From the NCBI RefSeq assembly GCF_020252395.1, contig NZ_JADCDB010000010.1:1-64000 (forward strand): a stretch of 64,000 nt of DNA, read 5' to 3'. The translations under genes and the position numbers were made by a program. Source of the stretch: Aestuariivirga sp. (GTDB taxonomy: Bacteria > Pseudomonadota > Alphaproteobacteria > Rhizobiales > Aestuariivirgaceae). Below, in pieces: positions 57,309-64,000 of the stretch (positions are counted from its first letter, which is position 1; every line of letters starts with the position of its first letter). The notes below the pieces were generated by a model. The model saw nothing but the letters and a program-made list of their open reading frames with translations, searched no databases and was not told the DNA's origin.

Positions 57309-58736
57309 TCAGGCAGCCGTGCCGCCGACGGTGAGCCGGTCGATGCGCAAGCTCGGCTGGCCGACGCCGACGGGCACGCCCTGGCCCTGCTTGCCGCAGG
57401 TGCCGACGCCGGAATCGAGCGCCATGTCGTTGCCGACCATGGAGATGCGGGTGAGCGCATCGGCGCCCGCGCCAATCAGGGTGGCGCCCTTCACCGGCAT
57501 GGTGATCTTGCCGTCCTCGATCAGGTAGGCCTCGGTACAGGAGAACACGAACTTGCCCGAGGTGATGTCCACCTGGCCGCCACCGAAAGACTTGGCAAAG
57601 AGGCCGCGCTTGATCGAGCGCTGAATTTCCTCCGGCTCCCTTTCGCCCGACAGCATGTAGGTGTTGGTCATGCGCGGCATGGGCGCATGGGCATAGGACT
57701 GGCGGCGGCCATTGCCGGTGGGAGCAACACCCATGAGGCGGGCATTCATCCGGTCCTGCATCAGGCCGACCAGAATGCCGTCCTCGATCAGCGTGGTGCA
57801 GTTCGAGGGCGTGCCCTCGTCGTCGATGGTGATCGAGCCGCGCCGGTTGGCGATGGTGCCGTCATCGACGATGGTGACACCCTTGGACGCCACCCGCTGG
57901 CCCTGCATGCCGGTGAAGACGGATGTCTTCTTGCGGTGGAAGTCACCTTCAAGGCCGTGGCCCACCGCCTCATGCAGCAGAATGCCGGGCCAGCCGGGGC
58001 CGAGCAGCACATCCATCTCGCCCGCAGGCGCGGGCCGCGCCTCAAGCGAAACCAGGCTCTGGCGCAGCGCCTCCTGCGTGGCGGCCATCCAGACATCGTC
58101 GGTGAAATAGGACAGCGGCTCGCCGCGGCCGCCAAGGCCATGGCTGCCCTGGCCCTGCTCCTTGCCGTCGGAGGAGACCACCGACACGTTGAAGCGCACC
58201 AGCGGGCGCACATCGCGGTAGCTGGACCCGTCGCCGCGCAGGATTTCCACCGCCTGCCAGTCCGCCGCCATGGAGACCGACACCTGCTTCACCCGCGGGT
58301 CGAGGCTGCGGGCATAGGCATCGACTTTCTGCAGGAGCGCGATTTTTTCGGGAAAGCCCATCGCCTCGGACGGGTTGGTGTCGGCATAGAGCTTGCGGTT
58401 GGTGCGCTCCGGCGCCACGGCGTGGACGATATTGCCGTCCGCCGCCACGCTGCGGCACACTTCGGCCGCCCGGCGCAGCGCGGCAATCGACAGGTCGGTC
58501 GCATGGGCATAGGCCGCGGTTTCGCCGCGCACGGCGCGCAGGCCGAAGCCCTGGCTTTCATCGAAGCTCGCCGATTTCAGCTTGCCGTCGTCCCAGACCA
58601 GGCTCTCGGTCTGGCGCTTCTCGACGAAGAGTTCGCCATCCTCCGCACCTTTCAGCGTATCGGCGACGAGGCTTTCGGCCTCGGCACGGCTGAAATCATC
58701 GGAGTCGAAAAGGGAAACGGGGGCATTGGCGGGCAC
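57309..58736 (-). CDS. tldD: Metalloprotease TldD
   Basis: ILLHEAVGHGLEGDFHRKKTSVF (HExxxH), TYMLSGEREPEEIQRSIKRGLFAKSFGGGQVDITSGKFVFSCTEAYLIEDG; GTG start. Confidence 0.93.
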   Translation of the reverse strand: MPANAPVSLFDSDDFSRAEAESLVADTLKGAEDGELFVEKRQTESLVWDDGKLKSASFDESQGFGLRAVRGETAAYAHATDLSIAALRRAAEVCRSVAADGNIVHAVAPERTNRKLYADTNPSEAMGFPEKIALLQKVDAYARSLDPRVKQVSVSMAADWQAVEILRGDGSSYRDVRPLVRFNVSVVSSDGKEQGQGSHGLGGRGEPLSYFTDDVWMAATQEALRQSLVSLEARPAPAGEMDVLLGPGWPGILLHEAVGHGLEGDFHRKKTSVFTGMQGQRVASKGVTIVDDGTIANRRGSITIDDEGTPSNCTTLIEDGILVGLMQDRMNARLMGVAPTGNGRRQSYAHAPMPRMTNTYMLSGEREPEEIQRSIKRGLFAKSFGGGQVDITSGKFVFSCTEAYLIEDGKITMPVKGATLIGAGADALTRISMVGNDMALDSGVGTCGKQGQGVPVGVGQPSLRIDRLTVGGTAA

Positions 58737-58802
58737 GGGATCACCTGTGTGAGAAGCTGTCAGTGACCAAGATAGGTGAGCGGCGCACATTCCGCCACAC
58801 AT

Positions 58803-58832
58803 GAAAAGGGGCCGTTCCGGCGGAACGGCCCC
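58803..58832 (-). terminator. Intrinsic terminator of the IalB-like gene
   Basis: GGGGCCGTTCC-GCC-GGAACGGCCCC perfect 11-bp stem followed by TTTT on the minus strand. Confidence 0.8.
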
Positions 58833-58857
58833 CGTTCGATGCAGGATAAGGAGCGGA

Positions 58858-59535
58858 TCAGCCGCCGTTGCTGGCCTTGTCGAGGGCGGCAAGGGACGCC
58901 GAGAAACCATCGAGCGACAGCTTCATCGGCAGGCCGATGCCGGGCGCCTCGTAGATGATGAAGTTGGCGGCCTTGCCCTTCTTGAGCTTCGCCAGTGTGT
59001 CGGGGCTGGCTTCCGCGAAGGCCATGCAGATCTGCGGCATGCAGCGGGTGAATGGCACGCGGCCCACCGCATTGCCGTCGATCTCGAGCGCCACGCCGGT
59101 GGGCAGGAACACGCCGATGGGGGCGATCACCCGCATATTGTAAAGCTGCTTGCCGTTCTGCTTGGTGCTGACGATGACAAGCGTAAGAGAGGCCTTGGGG
59201 TTTTTCTCGCTGTTGGTGACCTGAACCATGCCGCACTGGCGGCCGCCGGGCTGGCCTTCCATCGGCGGCACGGTTTCGCACTGCACCTTCCACTGGCCGT
59301 TTTCGGCAATCAAATCGATCTTGGGGGCCTGCTGCTGGCCGGGCTGGGCCTGCTGCTGGCCGGCCTTTTTGGCGCGCGGGCCGAACTGCTGCTGGCCGCC
59401 CTGCTGGGCATCGGCGGGAGCCTGCTGATCCTGCTTCTGGGCGGCGGTGTCGTCCTGGGCGGCCGCGATGCCGGACAGCCCCAGGCCGAGCGCGAGGCCG
59501 AGGGAGGTGAGGGCGAGCAGGCGGCTCGGCTTCAT
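58858..59535 (-). CDS. Invasion-associated locus B (IalB) family protein
   Basis: Signal peptide, Gln/Pro-rich linker, then WKVQCETVPPMEGQPGGRQCGMVQV...RCMPQICMAFAEAS. Confidence 0.88.
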   Translation of the reverse strand: MKPSRLLALTSLGLALGLGLSGIAAAQDDTAAQKQDQQAPADAQQGGQQQFGPRAKKAGQQQAQPGQQQAPKIDLIAENGQWKVQCETVPPMEGQPGGRQCGMVQVTNSEKNPKASLTLVIVSTKQNGKQLYNMRVIAPIGVFLPTGVALEIDGNAVGRVPFTRCMPQICMAFAEASPDTLAKLKKGKAANFIIYEAPGIGLPMKLSLDGFSASLAALDKASNGG

Positions 59536-59821
59536 GGTGGTTCGCACGGAGTTCTACCTTCTGAAATCCCGATTCGGCGGGTTTAGCGCCGCCGTTTGGC
59601 TTAGACAACCCGCATCGACCGCAAAATCCGCTGGGGCGACGCCGGTTTTCCGGGTTGACGCCTGCTGGTTTTCGGGGGAATTGGGGCGGAATTCCGGTTG
59701 CAGCCGAAACGGGTCGCGGCACGACGTTTTGCCGCGCCTGCCCAAGTTGCGGCGGGGCGTCGAATGTGGTTCACACACACTGTTTGGAGTGGGGTCTCCA
59801 GGGACAGCTGTGGCCCCCGCA

Positions 59822-59844
59822 GCCTCGCGTGGTTTCCGCGAGGC
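59822..59844 (+). promoter_or_regulatory. Hairpin in the coxB leader
   Basis: GCCTCGCG-TGGTTTC-CGCGAGGC, perfect 8-bp stem 20 nt before ATG 59865. Confidence 0.5.
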
Positions 59845-59864
59845 GCTGATGAGAGAGGGTGACG

Positions 59865-62428
<2,564 letters not shown>

Positions 62429-62444
62429 GCCGGCTGACGACACG

Positions 62445-63401
62445 ATGACCGACATCAACGCCCAGCTCGCCGAAACCCCGGCCGCCGTATCCGGCGGACA
62501 GGGCACGGTGAGGGACTTCTTCGCGCTGCTGAAGCCGCGCGTGATGTCGCTCGTCATCTTCACCGCCTTCGTGGGGCTCATTGCGGCGCCCGGCATGCTG
62601 CACCCCTGGCTCGCCTTCGTGGCGCTGCTGGCGATCGCGGTGGGGGCGGGCGCCGCCGGCGCCCTCAATATGTGGTATGACGCCGATATCGACGCGGTGA
62701 TGAAGCGCACCGCGAAGCGCCCTGTTCCCGCCGGCGCGGTCACCCCGCCGGAAGCGCTGGGCTTCGGCATGGTGCTCGCCGCCGGCTCGGTTCTCGTGCT
62801 GGGCCTGCTCGTGAATGTGCTGGCGGGGGCGCTCCTAGCCTTTACAATCTTCTTCTACATCGCCATCTACACCATGTGGCTGAAGCGGCTGACGCCGCAG
62901 AACATCGTGATAGGCGGTGCGGCGGGCGCCTTCCCGCCCATGGTCGGCTGGGTTTCGGTGACGGGCTCGATCGACCTCGGCTCCATTGCCTTGTTCCTCA
63001 TCATCTTCACCTGGACGCCGCCCCACTTCTGGGCTCTGGCCCTGTGGAAAAAGATCAATGCGGACTACTCTCGTGCCGGTGTGCCCATGCTGCCGGTGGT
63101 GGCAGGCACTGACGAGACGCGGCGCCAGATCCTGCTCTATTCGCTTCTCCTGTTCCCCGTCACCCTGTTCCCGGCGCTGACCGGCACGGTGGGCTGGCTC
63201 TATCTCTCCGCCAGTACCGGCCTTGGCGTCATGTTCATCTGGTATGCCTGGCGCGTCTACCGTATCCGTGAGGGACAGGCGGCGGAAATCGCGTGCAAGA
63301 AGCTGTTCGGCTTCTCCACCATGTGGCTGTTCATCGTCTTTGCGCTGATCCTTGCCGAGCGGGCGGCCGGCGTTGCCAGCTTTGCGCCGGTCTTCGGATG
63401 A
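62445..63401 (+). CDS. ctaB: Protoheme IX farnesyltransferase
   Basis: [53 protein letters not shown]. Confidence 0.95.
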   Translation: MTDINAQLAETPAAVSGGQGTVRDFFALLKPRVMSLVIFTAFVGLIAAPGMLHPWLAFVALLAIAVGAGAAGALNMWYDADIDAVMKRTAKRPVPAGAVTPPEALGFGMVLAAGSVLVLGLLVNVLAGALLAFTIFFYIAIYTMWLKRLTPQNIVIGGAAGAFPPMVGWVSVTGSIDLGSIALFLIIFTWTPPHFWALALWKKINADYSRAGVPMLPVVAGTDETRRQILLYSLLLFPVTLFPALTGTVGWLYLSASTGLGVMFIWYAWRVYRIREGQAAEIACKKLFGFSTMWLFIVFALILAERAAGVASFAPVFG

Positions 63402-63559
63402 AGGATGCGATGACCAATACCCCCTTCGGCCCGGAAGACATGGCGCGCCGCAAGAAGCGCGCCATCGCCATGGCGCTTATCCTCGTGGCACTCGTGGTGC
63501 TGTTCTTCGTGACGACCGTCGTCCGCCTCGGCGGCTCTATCGCGATGCGGAGCATGTGA
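63398..63559 (+). CDS. Small single-TM protein in the cox operon (CoxF-like)
   Basis: 53 aa, one TM, overlaps ctaB stop and ctaG start. Confidence 0.75.
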   Translation: MKDAMTNTPFGPEDMARRKKRAIAMALILVALVVLFFVTTVVRLGGSIAMRSM

Positions 63560-64000
63560 TGAAGCAGCAGCGCAATGTCCGCGTCGTTGTGTTGTCGGCC
63601 GCCACCGTGGCGGGGATGATCGGCCTCACCTATGCCTCGGTGCCGCTCTACCGTCTGTTCTGCCAGGTTACGGGCTATGGTGGCACGGTGCAGCGCGCCG
63701 ATGCCGCGCCCGGCCAAGTGCTGGACAAAACGGTCTCGGTGCGCTTCGACGCCAACACCTCCGGCAAGCTGGACTGGGCCTTTCACCCCGTGCAGAGCGC
63801 GGTGAAGGTGAAGTTCGGGGAACAGTCCATGGCCTATTACGAGGCCATTAACCAGTCCGGCCGCACGGTCACCGGCACTGCGGTGTTCAATGTGTCGCCG
63901 CCGCAGGCCGGCGCGTACTTCAACAAGATCGAGTGCTTCTGCTTCACCGAGCAGGCGCTGAAGCCCGGCGAAAAGATCGAGATGCCCGTAATGTTCTTTG
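63559..64000 (+). CDS. ctaG: Cytochrome c oxidase assembly protein CtaG/Cox11 (truncated by window end)
   Basis: GLTYASVPLYRLFCQVTGYGGTVQ, FNVSPPQAGAYFNKIECFCFTEQALKPGEKIEMPVMFF. Confidence 0.93.
   Translation, partial: MKQQRNVRVVVLSAATVAGMIGLTYASVPLYRLFCQVTGYGGTVQRADAAPGQVLDKTVSVRFDANTSGKLDWAFHPVQSAVKVKFGEQSMAYYEAINQSGRTVTGTAVFNVSPPQAGAYFNKIECFCFTEQALKPGEKIEMPVMFF

Noticed and set aside
57309-58910. Longer TldD start (MVSRRPLPPSTRPATAADP...)
   Set aside because: Extension runs through the IalB terminator hairpin; GTG 58736 fits TldD family N-termini.
63398-63559. Small cox-operon ORF as a novel microprotein
   Set aside because: A short single-TM ORF between ctaB and ctaG is a common arrangement in alphaproteobacterial cox operons, so not novel.

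Overview
GC-rich alphaproteobacterial (Hyphomicrobiales/Rhizobiales-like) chromosomal segment, densely coding. From left to right: (i) an IS256-family transposase 3' fragment; (ii) PLP ornithine/lysine decarboxylase divergent from an Lrp/AsnC regulator, then HtrA protease and rarA; (iii) a nucleobase/hydantoin-type catabolic region (~5.4-16.7 kb): cytosine-deaminase-like amidohydrolase, RutR-like TetR with a near-consensus RutR box, NitT/Thi5-type ABC importer, dihydropyrimidinase, two M20 amidohydrolases, RidA; followed by amine/amino-acid oxidases, a trimethylamine-dehydrogenase-type flavoenzyme and an N-carbamoylputrescine-amidase-like enzyme (to ~23 kb); (iv) a carbohydrate uptake/catabolism region (~23.8-37.3 kb) with a CUT1-type ABC importer with two different ATPases, TIM-barrel epimerases, Gfo/Idh/MocA and SDR dehydrogenases, rhamnose-mutarotase-like protein, and a tightly coupled TIM-barrel / UPF0261 (Tm-1-like) / tandem-SRPBCC module; (v) a polyamine-type ABC importer with TetR and an omega-aminotransferase; (vi) housekeeping genes (TipF-like degenerate EAL protein, HAD phosphatase, ribF, cysQ-like, pmbA/tldE, ubiA, rsmE, gshA, MATE pump, tldD, ialB-like) and the start of a cytochrome c oxidase operon (coxB, coxA, ctaB, small ORF, ctaG truncated by the window end). 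No rRNA, tRNA, CRISPR array, prophage or recognisable defence system was seen. The most interesting reading is the sugar importer: its two ATPases carry complementary losses of conserved motifs (one lacks the H-loop histidine, the other has a degraded ISEGE signature), which predicts one canonical and one degenerate ATP site. Other leads are the TIM/UPF0261/double-SRPBCC module, a shared TTGCAAG-type motif upstream of the sugar operons, the RutR box, and a truncated EamA-like gene remnant next to a dispersed palindromic repeat. All family calls are by eye; no database search was run.
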